Shown here in pieces: positions 51,862 through 60,889 of a stretch of DNA of 64,000 bases. A model generated the notes under the pieces. That model saw nothing but the letters and a program-made list of their open reading frames with translations, made no database searches and was not told the DNA's origin. This DNA comes from Neoroseomonas terrae (GTDB taxonomy: Bacteria; Pseudomonadota; Alphaproteobacteria; Acetobacterales; Acetobacteraceae): NCBI RefSeq assembly GCF_018129025.1, contig NZ_JAAEDI010000011.1:124001-188000 (forward strand), given 5' to 3'. Every line of letters begins with the position of its first letter. Position 1 is the first letter of the stretch. Position numbers and translations under genes: made by a program.

Positions 51862-52208
51862 TGGACGATATGGGGGACGTGTGGTGGTCGCACCTGCGCA
51901 TCGCTCTTCTGCGCGCGCTGAACGACGACACCGGCCGCACATGCAATGAGAGCATGCTGATGGACCTGGTGAACGCGGTGCTGATCAGCGCCGACCGGGA
52001 CCAGGTGCGCCAGGCGCTGCTGTGGCTGCATGAACAGGAGCTGGTGGTCGCCACCGTGGTGAAGGGCAGCATGGGCGCGACCATCACCGAGCTGGGCACC
52101 ATGGTCGCCGAGGGAAAGCGCACGCATGCCGGCGTGAAGCGGCCGAACGTCACCGCGTCGGTCGCGCGCAAGGCGCTGGGTATCGCCCTCGACAAGCTGA
52201 AGCGCTGA
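51858..52208 (+). CDS. Phage winged-helix protein (VpaChn25_0724-like)
   Basis: A 116-residue protein with an ArsR-like winged-helix layout (LRIALLRALNDDTGRTCNES, RDQVRQALLWLHEQELV, TITELGTMVAEGK). This corresponds to a conserved gene just before the terminase in Mu-like phages. A role in late gene control or packaging is possible but unproven. ATG 51858 overlaps the previous stop. Confidence 0.7.
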   Translation: MMDDMGDVWWSHLRIALLRALNDDTGRTCNESMLMDLVNAVLISADRDQVRQALLWLHEQELVVATVVKGSMGATITELGTMVAEGKRTHAGVKRPNVTASVARKALGIALDKLKR

Positions 52209-52211
52209 GCC

Positions 52212-52712
52212 ATGGCGCACCCCCCGGAGACAGGTGCCAAGCTGCGCGCTGCCTATGTCTATGACCGCCTGTCCCTGGACGCGGCGGCGGAGAAGGCCGG
52301 CGTCAGCATCGCCACGGCGCGGCGGTGGAAGCGCGACGCGGAGGCCAGCGGCGACGATTGGGAGCGCGCCCGGTCGGCCGCACGGCTCGCCGGCGACAGT
52401 ACGCAGACGCTCGCGCAGATGATCCTGGATGACTACATGTCGCTGCACCAGGCGACGGTGGAAGGCGTGAAGACCGCCACCGACGTACAGCCGATCCAGA
52501 AGGCGGAAGTGCTGTCGCGCCTGGCGGACGCCTTCACGAAGACAATGGCGGCGGTCAGCAAGGCATCGCCGCAGCTCAACCGGCTGGGCGTTGCGACGGA
52601 CGTGCTGCAACGCCTGTCCCGCTACACCGCCGAAGTTCATCCGCACCTGGCGGAAGCGCTGCTGGAAGTGCTGGAGCCCTTCGCGGCCGAGCTGGCGCGA
52701 GATTATGCGTGA
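52212..52712 (+). CDS. Phage small terminase-type protein (DUF1804-like)
   Basis: A 166-residue protein with an N-terminal helix-turn-helix (LDAAAEKAGVSIATARRWKR) and a helical remainder (ADAFTKTMAAVSKASPQLNR). The MAHPPE start and this layout match DUF1804 proteins, the small terminase position of Mu-like phages. It should recognise phage DNA for packaging. Its stop overlaps the following start (TGATG). Confidence 0.8.
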   Translation: MAHPPETGAKLRAAYVYDRLSLDAAAEKAGVSIATARRWKRDAEASGDDWERARSAARLAGDSTQTLAQMILDDYMSLHQATVEGVKTATDVQPIQKAEVLSRLADAFTKTMAAVSKASPQLNRLGVATDVLQRLSRYTAEVHPHLAEALLEVLEPFAAELARDYA

Positions 52713-52945
52713 TGGCGAAGCGTGACCATTCCGCCTTTGATGCGGCGGTGCTGGAGGCGTTGAATGCCGCAAGGCGCGACTGTGCCACCTATGTGGTGCG
52801 CAACTGGATGGAGCGGGCGTCGCGCCCCCCGACCTGTGCGCCGGTGCTCGCGGCCCTTCGCCGGCTGGAGAAGGCAGGCAAGGTGCGACTGGCCGCACGC
52901 CAGCCCTATGCGCGGAAACTGTCATGGGAAATGGCGGAGCCATGA
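52712..52945 (+). CDS. Small phage winged-helix-like protein
   Basis: A ~77-residue protein between the small and large terminase. The text CAPVLAALRRLEKAGKVRLA looks like the recognition helix and wing of a small winged helix. ATG 52712 (or GTG 52709) overlaps the previous stop, and it overlaps the large terminase start by 4 bases. Function unknown; a packaging accessory role is suggested by position. Confidence 0.65.
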   Translation: MAKRDHSAFDAAVLEALNAARRDCATYVVRNWMERASRPPTCAPVLAALRRLEKAGKVRLAARQPYARKLSWEMAEP

Positions 52946-54627
52946 GCGGAACCCGTTCCGCCCCGCGCCTGGGCAAGCGCAACGCCACCGAGTTCCGCCA
53001 GACGATCGCCGACGTGGCGGCCGAGCTGCGCCGGAGGATCGAGGCGGAGGTTGCCGGCCTCGATCCCGCGCCGGCGTCGATCGCCGAGCGCCGCCGTGCC
53101 GCCCTCGCGCCGGACGGCTTTGAATTCTTCTGCCAGACGTATTTCCCGCACTACATCAAGCGGCCCGAGGCGCGTTCGCGCCTGCATGATTTCCTGTACC
53201 GGCGGCTGCCAGAGATCATCGCCGACCCGGCCGGGCAGAACGACGCCATCGCCGCGCCCCGTGGCGAAGCGAAATCCACGCTGGTTTCGCAGCTCTTTAC
53301 CCTGTGGTGCATCGCCCGGAAGGCGAAGCACTACGTCATGGTGCTGATGGATGCCTTCGACCAGGCGGCCGTGATGGTGGAAGCCATCAAGGCCGAGCTG
53401 GAGGTGAACCCGCGCCTCGCCATGGACTTCCCCGAGATCTCGGGGAAGGGCAGCGTGTGGAAGGAAGGCGTCATCGTCACCACCAACGGCATCAAGGTCG
53501 AGGGTGCCGGCGCCGGCAAGAAAATCCGTGGCCGCCGGCACGGCCCGCACCGCCCTGACCTAGCGCTGCTGGACGATATCGAGAACGACGAGAACGTGCG
53601 GGAGCCCAAGCAGCGCGACAAGCTGGAAGGCTGGGTAAACAAGGCGGTGCTGAACCTCGGCGAGGCCGGGGGGTCGCTGGACGTGATCATTATCGGCACC
53701 GTGCTGCATTACGACAGCGTGCTGTCGCGGCTGATGCGCAACCCGCTGTGGCGTTCCGAGAAGTTCGCCAGCGTGGTGCGCTGGCCCGAGGACCGGGCCT
53801 TGTGGGACCAGTGGGAGGAAGTGCTTCGGAACGAAGGCCCCAAGGCCGCCGATGCCTTCTATGCCGCCCGCAGGGCGCGCATGGACCGCGGCGCCATCGT
53901 GAGCTGGCCCGGTGTCCGCCCGCTTGAAGCGCTGATGAAGCTGCGGGTTAAGATCGGGCACGACGCCTTCGACAGCGAACAGCAGAACGACCCGGTATCG
54001 AGCAGCGATGCGCTGTTCGGCACCGTCACGTTCTGGGTGGATCGGCTGCCCGATTGGGTGTTCTTCGGGGCCTGCGATCCATCCCTCGGCAAGCAGAACC
54101 GCGCCCGCGACCCGTCCGCCATCCTGGTGGGCGGCCTGAACCGCGAGACGAAGGTGCTGGACGTGGTGGAGGCCCTGATCCGGCGGCGCCTGCCCGACCG
54201 GATCATTGAGGACATCATCACCCTGGAGGAGGAATACCGCTGTGTCCGCTGGGCAATCGAAGCGGTGCAATTCCAGGAGTTCTTTCGCACCACGCTGGTG
54301 GCGCGCGGCCAGGCGCGGGGCATCCCGGTGCCGGCGGTGCCCATCATCCCGATTGGTGACAAGGGCCTGCGCATCGAACGCCTCCAGCCGCATGTGCTGA
54401 ACGCCTCCATCCGGTTCGCCGCCGGCCAGACGGCCTTGCTGGACCAGCTTCGGCACTTCCCGATGGTGGACCATGACGACGGGCTGGATGGGCTCGAAAT
54501 GCTGTGGATGACGGCCATCGGCCGGCAGGCATCGGCGGGTGCGACTGTGCCACCACCAGGCGGGCCGCAGGCCGGTGGCGGGCGACCAATGCGCGGCAAG
54601 GTCAGCATGCGGATGCGGAGGCGTTGA
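52942..54627 (+). CDS. Phage terminase large subunit
   Basis: A 561-residue packaging motor. The ATPase part has a Walker A-like APRGEAKSTLVSQL and a Walker B-like LALLDDIEND. The nuclease part begins at FFGACDPSLGKQNRARDPSA, with the expected catalytic Asp, and includes a conserved MVDHDDGLDGLEML late region. The Pro/Gly-rich tail is dispensable-looking. It is complete, so packaging capability in principle remains although the capsid gene is damaged. Confidence 0.92.
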   Translation: MSGTRSAPRLGKRNATEFRQTIADVAAELRRRIEAEVAGLDPAPASIAERRRAALAPDGFEFFCQTYFPHYIKRPEARSRLHDFLYRRLPEIIADPAGQNDAIAAPRGEAKSTLVSQLFTLWCIARKAKHYVMVLMDAFDQAAVMVEAIKAELEVNPRLAMDFPEISGKGSVWKEGVIVTTNGIKVEGAGAGKKIRGRRHGPHRPDLALLDDIENDENVREPKQRDKLEGWVNKAVLNLGEAGGSLDVIIIGTVLHYDSVLSRLMRNPLWRSEKFASVVRWPEDRALWDQWEEVLRNEGPKAADAFYAARRARMDRGAIVSWPGVRPLEALMKLRVKIGHDAFDSEQQNDPVSSSDALFGTVTFWVDRLPDWVFFGACDPSLGKQNRARDPSAILVGGLNRETKVLDVVEALIRRRLPDRIIEDIITLEEEYRCVRWAIEAVQFQEFFRTTLVARGQARGIPVPAVPIIPIGDKGLRIERLQPHVLNASIRFAAGQTALLDQLRHFPMVDHDDGLDGLEMLWMTAIGRQASAGATVPPPGGPQAGGGRPMRGKVSMRMRRR

Positions 54628-56174
54628 TGGGGGTGTTCAACGGGGCGCGGGCGACGCTTGCGCGGTGGCTGGCGCCGCCGCCGGTGGCGGTGACACGGTT
54701 CGCGGAATCCGGTTCCGGCGACCCGCCGGCCGCCGATCCGCCGCCGAACGATTCGGCCGGCGCGACGGTGCGCGACGACGACGCGGGCTGGTCGCGCCTG
54801 TCGGGGCGCATCGGGCAGCGCGACCTGATGCCGATGGAACAGACGCGCATGCAGGAGCTGGCCGCCTATGTGTGGGAGGCCAACCCGCTGGCCAACCGGC
54901 TTATCGAGCTGCCGGTTGCCTTCCTGCTGGGCGAGGGCGTGAAGCTGGAGGCGACGGCGCCCGAGGCGCAGGAATGGCTAGACGCCTTCTGGAATGACCC
55001 GCTGAACGCCCTGGATTTGAAGCTGGCGGAGCATGTGCGCGAGCTGGCGCTGTTCGGCGAGCAATGCTGGCCGATCCTCGGCAACGACCTGACTGGCACG
55101 CTGCGCCTGGGCAAGGTCGATCCGTCGTGGATCGTCGCTGTCATCACGGACCCGGAGAACCCGGCCGTGGTGATCGGCGTCGAGACGCGCGACCCGGTAT
55201 CCTCGGGCCAGCTTCGCCGGCGCCGCGTGGCCTATGCCGGCACGGATGCCGACCTGTTCAGCCCGGCCGGCCAGGCCATGCGGGCGGAGATGCACGACGG
55301 CGATTGCTTCTTCTGGCGCATCAACTGCCTGTCGTCCGGCGTGCGTGGACGGTCGGACCTGCTGCCCGCCCTCGATCATGTGGACGCGCATGAACAACTG
55401 CTGTTCGGCGAGGTGGAGCGGGCGGCCGTGCTGCGCTCCCTCGTTTGGGATGTGACGATGACGGGGGCGACACCGGAACAGGTGGCCGAGCGCGCCCGCA
55501 CGATCACGCCGCCTGCCCCACTGTCCGTCCGCGTCCACAATGAGGCGGAGGAATGGGAGGTGCTGACGCCACAAGTCAACGCCGCCGACGCTGTCGAGAC
55601 GACGCGCCTGGTGCGCAACCATGTCCTGGGTGGCGCCACCATCCCGGAATTCTGGATGGCGGACGGCGGCAACGTGAACCTCGCCACCGCCTCCAGCATG
55701 GGCGAGCCGACATACAAGGTCATGCTCCAGCGGCAGCGCCTGTGGCGCGCTATCCTGGAGGACGTGGGCGGCTACGTGATCCGCAAGCGCCTGGTCGCCA
55801 TCGGCCTGCCGCAGCTCGCGACCGAGGAAAGCTACAAGCCCCGCGCCGTCTTCCCCGAGCTGACCGCGAAAGACGTGGCGAAGTTCGCCGCGGTGTTCTC
55901 GCAGGTGGTCGCCGGCGCCGTGCAGGCGGTGCAGTCCGGCCTGATGGGCGAGGAAAGCGCGGTGCGCATGATCACGCTGGCCGCCGCCGCCCTGGGGCTG
56001 GAGGCGGACGCGGTGGAAGAGCTGAAGCGCGCGCGGGCGGATGCCGTCCGCCGGGCGGAGGGTGATGCCTTCCACGACCCGCCGCCGGCGAACCCCTTCC
56101 CACCACCTGGCGCACAACCAGGTGCAGCGGCGCCCACCTTCCCGGAGGACGGCCGAGGCCCGCGTGAACCGTGA
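54627..56174 (+). CDS. Phage portal protein
   Basis: A 515-residue head-vertex portal. It has the typical RMQELAAYVWEANPLANRLI, AFLLGEGVKLEA, LALFGEQCWPI, and the late GNVNLATASSMGEPTYKVML segment found in portals of this type. A Pro-rich tail follows. ATG 54627 overlaps the terminase stop (TGATG). It looks full length. It would form the DNA entry ring, and in tail-only particles it is not needed. Confidence 0.9.
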   Translation: MGVFNGARATLARWLAPPPVAVTRFAESGSGDPPAADPPPNDSAGATVRDDDAGWSRLSGRIGQRDLMPMEQTRMQELAAYVWEANPLANRLIELPVAFLLGEGVKLEATAPEAQEWLDAFWNDPLNALDLKLAEHVRELALFGEQCWPILGNDLTGTLRLGKVDPSWIVAVITDPENPAVVIGVETRDPVSSGQLRRRRVAYAGTDADLFSPAGQAMRAEMHDGDCFFWRINCLSSGVRGRSDLLPALDHVDAHEQLLFGEVERAAVLRSLVWDVTMTGATPEQVAERARTITPPAPLSVRVHNEAEEWEVLTPQVNAADAVETTRLVRNHVLGGATIPEFWMADGGNVNLATASSMGEPTYKVMLQRQRLWRAILEDVGGYVIRKRLVAIGLPQLATEESYKPRAVFPELTAKDVAKFAAVFSQVVAGAVQAVQSGLMGEESAVRMITLAAAALGLEADAVEELKRARADAVRRAEGDAFHDPPPANPFPPPGAQPGAAAPTFPEDGRGPREP

Positions 56175-57007
56175 CGGACAAGGAACGCCGCGAGCGATTC
56201 CAGCGTGAGCGCGAAGCCCGGCTGAAGGCCGGCATTCGCATCCAGCGCGACACGTCGGGCGAGGTGCGGCGGCTGTTGCTGGCCGCCGAGAAGGACATCA
56301 TGGCCGTCCTGGCCGGGCAGCCATCCGATTACCGGCGGTGGCAGTTGACCGAGCTGCAACGGCAGATCGCCCGCATCCTCGCGATGCGGGACGAACCCGC
56401 CGCCGCCATGCTGGGGTCGGGCCTGTCGGCGAGCTGGAATGCCGGGGTGGCGCTGATCGACGCGCCGTTGCTCGCCGGCGGCGTGGACCTGTCCGCGTCC
56501 CTGATGGCGCTGGACGTGCGCAACCTGGCCGCGATGCGATCCTTCACCACCGACCGCATCAAGGATGTGACCGCCAAGGTGGCGAACCGCATCAACGACC
56601 AGCTCGCCAACACTATGATGGGGCTGCAATCCCCATGGGAGGCGGCGGAGAAGGTCAGCGGCCTGTTGCGCGACGATGGCATGCGGCGCGCCAACACCAT
56701 CGTGCGGACCAATCTCGGCCAGGCGTATTCGGCCGCCGCGCAGGCGCGGCAGGAACAGGCCGCCGAGATTGTGCCGGGCATGCAGAAGCAGTGGCGCCGG
56801 TCGGGCAAGCTGCATTCCCGGTACGGGCACGACTTCATCGACGGCCAGGTGCGCGACGTGGACAAGCCCTTTGACCTGCCCAACGGGGTCAAGCTGATGT
56901 ACCCGCGCGACCCGGCCGGGCCGATCGGGGAGGTGATCAATTGTGGGTGCGTCTCCCTGCCGTTCATGTCGCATTGGTCGAAGTCGAAAAAGTGGACGGC
57001 GGGTTAG
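56171..57007 (+). CDS. Mu F-like head morphogenesis (minor head) protein
   Basis: A 278-residue protein with the Phage_Mu_F domain in its C-terminal half (MRRANTIVRTNLGQAYSAAA, KQWRRSGKLHSRYGHDFIDG, GEVINCGCVSLPFM). It starts at GTG 56171, overlapping the portal stop. The protein assists head assembly and is sometimes ejected with DNA. Confidence 0.9.
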   Translation: MTDKERRERFQREREARLKAGIRIQRDTSGEVRRLLLAAEKDIMAVLAGQPSDYRRWQLTELQRQIARILAMRDEPAAAMLGSGLSASWNAGVALIDAPLLAGGVDLSASLMALDVRNLAAMRSFTTDRIKDVTAKVANRINDQLANTMMGLQSPWEAAEKVSGLLRDDGMRRANTIVRTNLGQAYSAAAQARQEQAAEIVPGMQKQWRRSGKLHSRYGHDFIDGQVRDVDKPFDLPNGVKLMYPRDPAGPIGEVINCGCVSLPFMSHWSKSKKWTAG

Positions 57008-57055
57008 CGGCAGCACTAGGGTGATTCGTTATCGGAATAAAAAGGAGGGGCCACA

Positions 57056-57589
57056 ATGCTACGTCGTGCCATTGTCATCGCCGCCTGTTCAGTCGCCGCC
57101 TGTGCGTCTGAAACCGCTCCGACGCCTGCCGTAGCGCCGCCCGTCGCATCCAGTGCGACAGCCGATCCGATCCGCAGTGCAATGTTGAATGCTGGCAGCT
57201 TCTTCCGACGACCCGAGGCCAACCGGCCTGCAGAAGCAGCGCGAGCCATCGCCAATATGGAGTTCTTGGCGGAGGCCGTGCCAACGGACCCAAGATGGCA
57301 AGCCGCGCCCGCGCAAGCTCTAACGCAGCTTCAAACTGCCAAGTACGAGGGGCGTAGAGCACTGGGAATTCCTGCCAGTGCGTCGTCGCAGTCAGTAATC
57401 AGCGGTCTTATGGGGGCAGCTTCCGCAATCGATGCTGGCAATCGCGCCGCCCTCACCGGCGCCCTCCCAAACAATGTGTTCTCCGCCGGCCCCGAAGGAA
57501 CCGTGCGGCGGCTTTCGCAGCCTCCCCGAATCCCCAGCGCAGCGCCGGCCTTGCTGAGTATGGGTGGCGGCGGTGAGGCGCAGCGTTGA
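57056..57589 (+). CDS. Predicted lipoprotein, moron-like cargo gene
   Basis: A 177-residue protein with a lipoprotein signal (IVIAACSVAACASE) and an otherwise unrecognised mature part (PAEAARAIANMEFLAEAVPT, LTQLQTAKYEGRRALGIPAS). It has its own strong AAGGAGG ribosome site, does not overlap its neighbours as the phage genes do, has visibly lower GC and more mixed codon use, and is followed by a hairpin terminator. These are the marks of a moron expressed from the prophage, possibly altering the lysogen surface or blocking superinfection (inference). Confidence 0.72.
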   Translation: MLRRAIVIAACSVAACASETAPTPAVAPPVASSATADPIRSAMLNAGSFFRRPEANRPAEAARAIANMEFLAEAVPTDPRWQAAPAQALTQLQTAKYEGRRALGIPASASSQSVISGLMGAASAIDAGNRAALTGALPNNVFSAGPEGTVRRLSQPPRIPSAAPALLSMGGGGEAQR

Positions 57590-57606
57590 CTTATCGGCCC
57601 CTATTC

Positions 57607-57631
57607 GCCTGAGCGCCTCCCGCGCTCAGGC
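57607..57631 (+). terminator. Hairpin terminator after the moron gene
   Basis: GCCTGAGCG pairs perfectly with CGCTCAGGC across a 7-base loop, 17 bp beyond the lipoprotein stop. A weak T-rich stretch follows after about 12 bases. Confidence 0.75.
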
Positions 57632-57661
57632 CATTTGCGCTTCGCTTTTGGCTCGTTGGTC

Positions 57662-57683
57662 GCGCCTGCCAATTGGCAGGCGC
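57662..57683. repeat. Perfect 22-bp palindrome
   Basis: GCGCCTGCCAA is followed directly by its reverse complement TTGGCAGGCGC. There is no loop, so it looks more like a dimeric protein-binding site than a terminator. Confidence 0.6.
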
Positions 57684-57980
57684 TTCCCCTTGGGAACTCG
57701 TTAGAGGGGCGAGAGGACCAAAACGGGTTCTTGAAGGCAGGCAGGGCGAGACTTAGGCTCGACAGAGCCGTTCAGGCGGGTTGCGCGCGGGGGCAGTAGC
57801 GCCGAGGTCCGCAAAACCTGCCTGACCCCGTTTAAACACCGTTTAACGTCGGGCCTATGCGGACGGTCCACCCCGAAGATGGGGACCGGGCCGCCGATGG
57901 GGCGGAACTTGTTCCGCCCGAACCCCCAGACCTACCCCCGCCATCGTCCCGCTCCAGCCCCAATGGCGGAGACGACACGC

Positions 57981-58556
57981 ATGGCCAAGCCGAAGCCCGA
58001 TCAGCAGCCCACCACTATCTCCGCCGAGGACGGCGGCGGCGGCACCGGCAGCGGCGCAGCCGTCACCGTGACGATCGGGGGCGGCGGGGGCGGCGGTGGC
58101 GGCGGCGGGTCTTCCGACATGAATTCCGGCGAGGGGGCGGGACCGGCGGCCGATGGGGCACCGGCGGGAGCCGGGGCGGAGACGGACAGCTCCGCCCCGG
58201 TGACCGGACCTGCGCCCGGTGCGTCGTTGCCCGGCGTGGCCTGGTTCAACCAGGTGCAGGCCGAGTTGGTCGAGCGGATCATCACCGGCCCCGCCGACGA
58301 CGTTGTTGACGCCCTGCTGGCGCGCCTTGCGACCCGCGGACTGCTGGTCACCGAGCTGGCGGTGCACGATCTGGTCGCTGCCATGGCGCGCCAGGCAGAG
58401 GCCGCGCCCCCAGCGCTGCCCGCGCCCACCGATGATCCCGCGCGCGAAGAGGCGCTGATGCGCTCCCTCGGCATCGCGCGGCGCGACGTGTTCGCCGTGA
58501 ACGTCGGGACCGGCACCGTCGTGACAATCGACGGCCAGAAGCATCGCCGCGCCTGA
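57981..58556 (+). CDS. Phage protein of the head region with poly-Gly tract
   Basis: A ~191-residue protein. Residues ~15-70 are low complexity with an 11-residue Gly run, and ~85-160 look helical (WFNQVQAELVERIITGPADD, TELAVHDLVAAMARQAEAA). The end reads VGTGTVVTIDGQKHRR. ATG 57981 has GGAG ~10 bases upstream. It lies directly before the protease gene (TGATG overlap), where scaffold-related proteins often lie. No family was recognised. Confidence 0.6.
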   Translation: MAKPKPDQQPTTISAEDGGGGTGSGAAVTVTIGGGGGGGGGGGSSDMNSGEGAGPAADGAPAGAGAETDSSAPVTGPAPGASLPGVAWFNQVQAELVERIITGPADDVVDALLARLATRGLLVTELAVHDLVAAMARQAEAAPPALPAPTDDPAREEALMRSLGIARRDVFAVNVGTGTVVTIDGQKHRRA

Positions 58557-58966
58557 TGCGCCAGGGCGCCATCCTTGAGGCGGTGGCGGCGGAGGGTGGC
58601 GGCACCGTCTATCGGGTGCGCGTCATCCGCGCCGGCCTGTCGCGCAACCGCCGGAACTATCCGGCGGACGTGCTGCGCGCCGCCGTGCCGCTGGTCGAGG
58701 GCGCCCGCGTCTTCGTCAAGAGCGACGCGGAGCACCTGGCATTTCAGGGCAAGGACGTCCGGAACCTGATCGGCGGACTGACCGAGCCGCGCTGGGTGGA
58801 GGCGGAGAGCGCCATTGAAGCGCGCCTCACCCTGATCACTGGCGAGAACGACCCGATCGCGGTGCGTATCCGCGAAGCGCTCGCCCGTGGCGTTGGCGAC
58901 CTGTTCGGCCTGTCGATCGACGCCGACGCCGTGGGGCAGCGCGACACGCGCGGCATCACGCAGGTG
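58556..58966 (+). pseudogene. Truncated phage head maturation protease
   Basis: The first ~137 codons resemble prohead proteases (VIRAGLSRNRRNYPADVLRA, VFVKSDAEHLAFQGKDVRNL, FGLSIDADAVG). The sequence then stops making sense at RGITQVHP, where the capsid remnant begins in another frame. The open frame runs on to 59131, so a chimeric 191-residue product is predicted. The normal C-terminal third of the protease is missing. Confidence 0.75.
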
Positions 58967-59096
58967 CATCCTGGTGCAGGATCAGCCGAACACCGGCTCC
59001 ATGTTCTCCAACGACCAGCTCACCTACAAGATCCGCCACATCTACGGCGGGTCCGTGCTGGACTACCGCGGCGCCTACAAGGCCGTGGTGGCCTGA
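58967..59096 (+). pseudogene. 3' remnant of the major capsid gene
   Basis: The frame ending at TGA 59094-59096 reads LVQDQPNTGSMFSNDQLTYK, then RHIYGGSVLDYRGAYKAVVA. This is the characteristic C-terminus of a phage major capsid protein, about 42 codons of an expected ~300-350. It has no start codon of its own. GGTGCA occurs on both sides of the junction (58963 and 58973), a possible deletion microhomology. Confidence 0.75.
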
Positions 59097-59099
59097 TCC

Positions 59100-59759
59100 A
59101 TGCTGGCCTACCTCCAGTCGCTGGTGGATGACCTGGTTCGGGATGACGAAGGCCGCGTCAGCCCGGAACAGCGCTTCACCGCGCTGGGGCTGGCCCTGCT
59201 TCAGTATTCCAAGGATCGGCCGCTCCGCAGGGTCGAGGATGTAACCTCGGCCGGCGGGCCGCGCCTACCGATGCCGGCCGGCGCGCTGCGCGTCGAGGCC
59301 GTTGAATACCCCGTTGGCCGCGTGCCCCCGGCGATCCTCGCCGCGACGGCATGGGGCCACTACCACGGCCCCGACCAGGTGGACCTGCTGTTCACCCGGC
59401 CGATCGCGGCCGGCGCTGCCGTGCGCCTGACGCTGCTGCGCATGCATGTGCTGACCGAGGATGGCACCACCATTCCCGCCACGGACCATGAAGCGCTGGC
59501 GAGCTACGCCGCAGCCGTGCTGTTCGACCAGAAGGCCGCCGCCACCAGCGGGGACGGCAACCCGACCATCCCGGCCGATACGGTCGATCACGGGAGCAAG
59601 CCCGAGAGCTACGCGAAGCGCGCCGAGCGGCTGCGCCAGCGCTACTACGACCTGCTGGGCATCGACGTGAAGCGCACCCAGCCCGCCAGCGCCATGGCTA
59701 CGCAGCCCCTGCCCGCGAGCGATGGAGGCCGCCGGATGCACTGGCGGCGGCGGCGCTGA
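59100..59759 (+). CDS. Phage head-tail connector protein
   Basis: A 219-residue protein starting at ATG 59100, 4 bp after the capsid remnant. It has a helical N-terminus (AYLQSLVDDLVRDDEGRVSP, FTALGLALLQYSKDRPLRRV), a middle beta part, and AKRAERLRQRYYDLLGIDVK near the end, as in connector/gp6-like adaptors. Its stop overlaps the next start by one base (TGATG). Position right after the capsid supports the assignment. Confidence 0.72.
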   Translation: MLAYLQSLVDDLVRDDEGRVSPEQRFTALGLALLQYSKDRPLRRVEDVTSAGGPRLPMPAGALRVEAVEYPVGRVPPAILAATAWGHYHGPDQVDLLFTRPIAAGAAVRLTLLRMHVLTEDGTTIPATDHEALASYAAAVLFDQKAAATSGDGNPTIPADTVDHGSKPESYAKRAERLRQRYYDLLGIDVKRTQPASAMATQPLPASDGGRRMHWRRRR

Positions 59760-60259
59760 TGAGCGAGACCGTCCACATCCGCTACGAAGACGCGGCGTTC
59801 CGCAGCCTCGCGGCACGCGCACCGGAGATCTTCGCGGGGGAACTGGTTCCGGCCGTCACCGAGGCCAGCCTGTTCGCCGAGCGCGAGGTGAAGGAACGCA
59901 CCCCGACATCCGGCGCCGGCACGCTGCGCGACAGCATCGGCGCGCTGCCGGTGACGATCAGCGGCACGGCCATCACCGGCGGCGTCGGCACTTCGCTGTC
60001 CTATGCGGCGGCGGTGGAGCTGGGCAGCAAGCCACATTGGGCGCCCATCGCGCCGCTGCTGGATTGGGTGCAGCGCAAGCTGGGGCTGACCGGCGAGGAA
60101 GCCGAAAGCGCGGCGCAGGCCATCCAATTCAAGATCGCGGCACGCGGGACCGAAGGGCAGTTCATGTTCCGCGACGGCTTCGCGCACGTTGAACCCTTCG
60201 TGCGCGGCCTGTTGAAAGCCGCTTCCGAACGCGCCGCCGCCAGGATGAGCGCCGAGTGA
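59759..60259 (+). CDS. HK97 gp10-like tail completion/virion morphogenesis protein
   Basis: A 166-residue protein. Core text ALVPAV-like helices, EREVKERTPTSGAGTLRDSI and YAAAVELGSKPHWAPIAPLL match the HK97 gp10 family, which attaches tails to heads or completes the tail. Its stop overlaps the next ATG (TGATG at 60257). Confidence 0.82.
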   Translation: MSETVHIRYEDAAFRSLAARAPEIFAGELVPAVTEASLFAEREVKERTPTSGAGTLRDSIGALPVTISGTAITGGVGTSLSYAAAVELGSKPHWAPIAPLLDWVQRKLGLTGEEAESAAQAIQFKIAARGTEGQFMFRDGFAHVEPFVRGLLKAASERAAARMSAE

Positions 60260-60882
60260 TGGCGACCACCGAAGCCATCCGCAACGCCATCGCCGCGCGC
60301 CTGCTGACCGTGCCGGGCCTCGGCGTGCTGCATCTGTATGAGCGGTATGCGGTGAACGATAAGGACTTCAGGGCGCTGTTCATGTGGCAGCCGCCGACAC
60401 CGGATGCGCCCCAGGAGCTGCGCGGCTGGTTCATCCGCCGCTTGGCACGGCGGACGGTCGAGGAAAGCAGCACCTCCGACCAGGTGTTCACCGACTGGCA
60501 GATTCGCGGCTTCGTCGCGCTCGAGGACGCCAAGGCCAGCGAGCTGGTGGCGGATGCGATCACGGATCGCATCATCGCCGCCATCAAGGCGGACCTGTCG
60601 CTTGGCGGCCTGCTGGACGGCAAGGCGCCGGCGCCGCGTTCAATCGGTGCGCAACTGGTCGAAAGCGGCCCGTTCAAGTTCGGCGGGGTGGTGTGCCACG
60701 GCATCCGCCTGAACTGGACCACCGCGCATATGGAGTACGACGCGCCCGAGCCGGGCGATGTCGTCGGCGACTTCCGCATCTTCCACGCCAATTGGGACAT
60801 CCCGCCGCACGGCAACGTGCTGGCGCCGCTGCCGGCCGACGACACGGCCGATGCCACCGATCACATCGTCATCCCGGAGTGA
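60259..60882 (+). CDS. Phage tail terminator-type protein
   Basis: A ~207-residue protein in the tail terminator position between the gp10-like gene and the sheath. Features are TEAIRNAIAARLLTVPGLG at the start, then VFTDWQIRGFVALEDAKASE and HGIRLNWTTAHMEYDA. Tail terminators cap the tube at its final length. The family was not recognised by motif alone; position carries most of the weight. Confidence 0.65.
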   Translation: MATTEAIRNAIAARLLTVPGLGVLHLYERYAVNDKDFRALFMWQPPTPDAPQELRGWFIRRLARRTVEESSTSDQVFTDWQIRGFVALEDAKASELVADAITDRIIAAIKADLSLGGLLDGKAPAPRSIGAQLVESGPFKFGGVVCHGIRLNWTTAHMEYDAPEPGDVVGDFRIFHANWDIPPHGNVLAPLPADDTADATDHIVIPE

Positions 60883-60889
60883 CCGCACC

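Larger units (their letters stand above)
57590..57980. other. 391-bp gap inside the head gene cluster
   Basis: It holds the moron terminator (57607-57631), a perfect 22-bp palindrome (57662-57683) and the direct repeat CCGTTTAA-n-CCGTTTAA near 57830-57847. The gap interrupts an otherwise overlapping gene series, so it probably came with the moron. Frames in 57857-57980 extend the next gene upstream but lack a start site. Confidence 0.6.
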
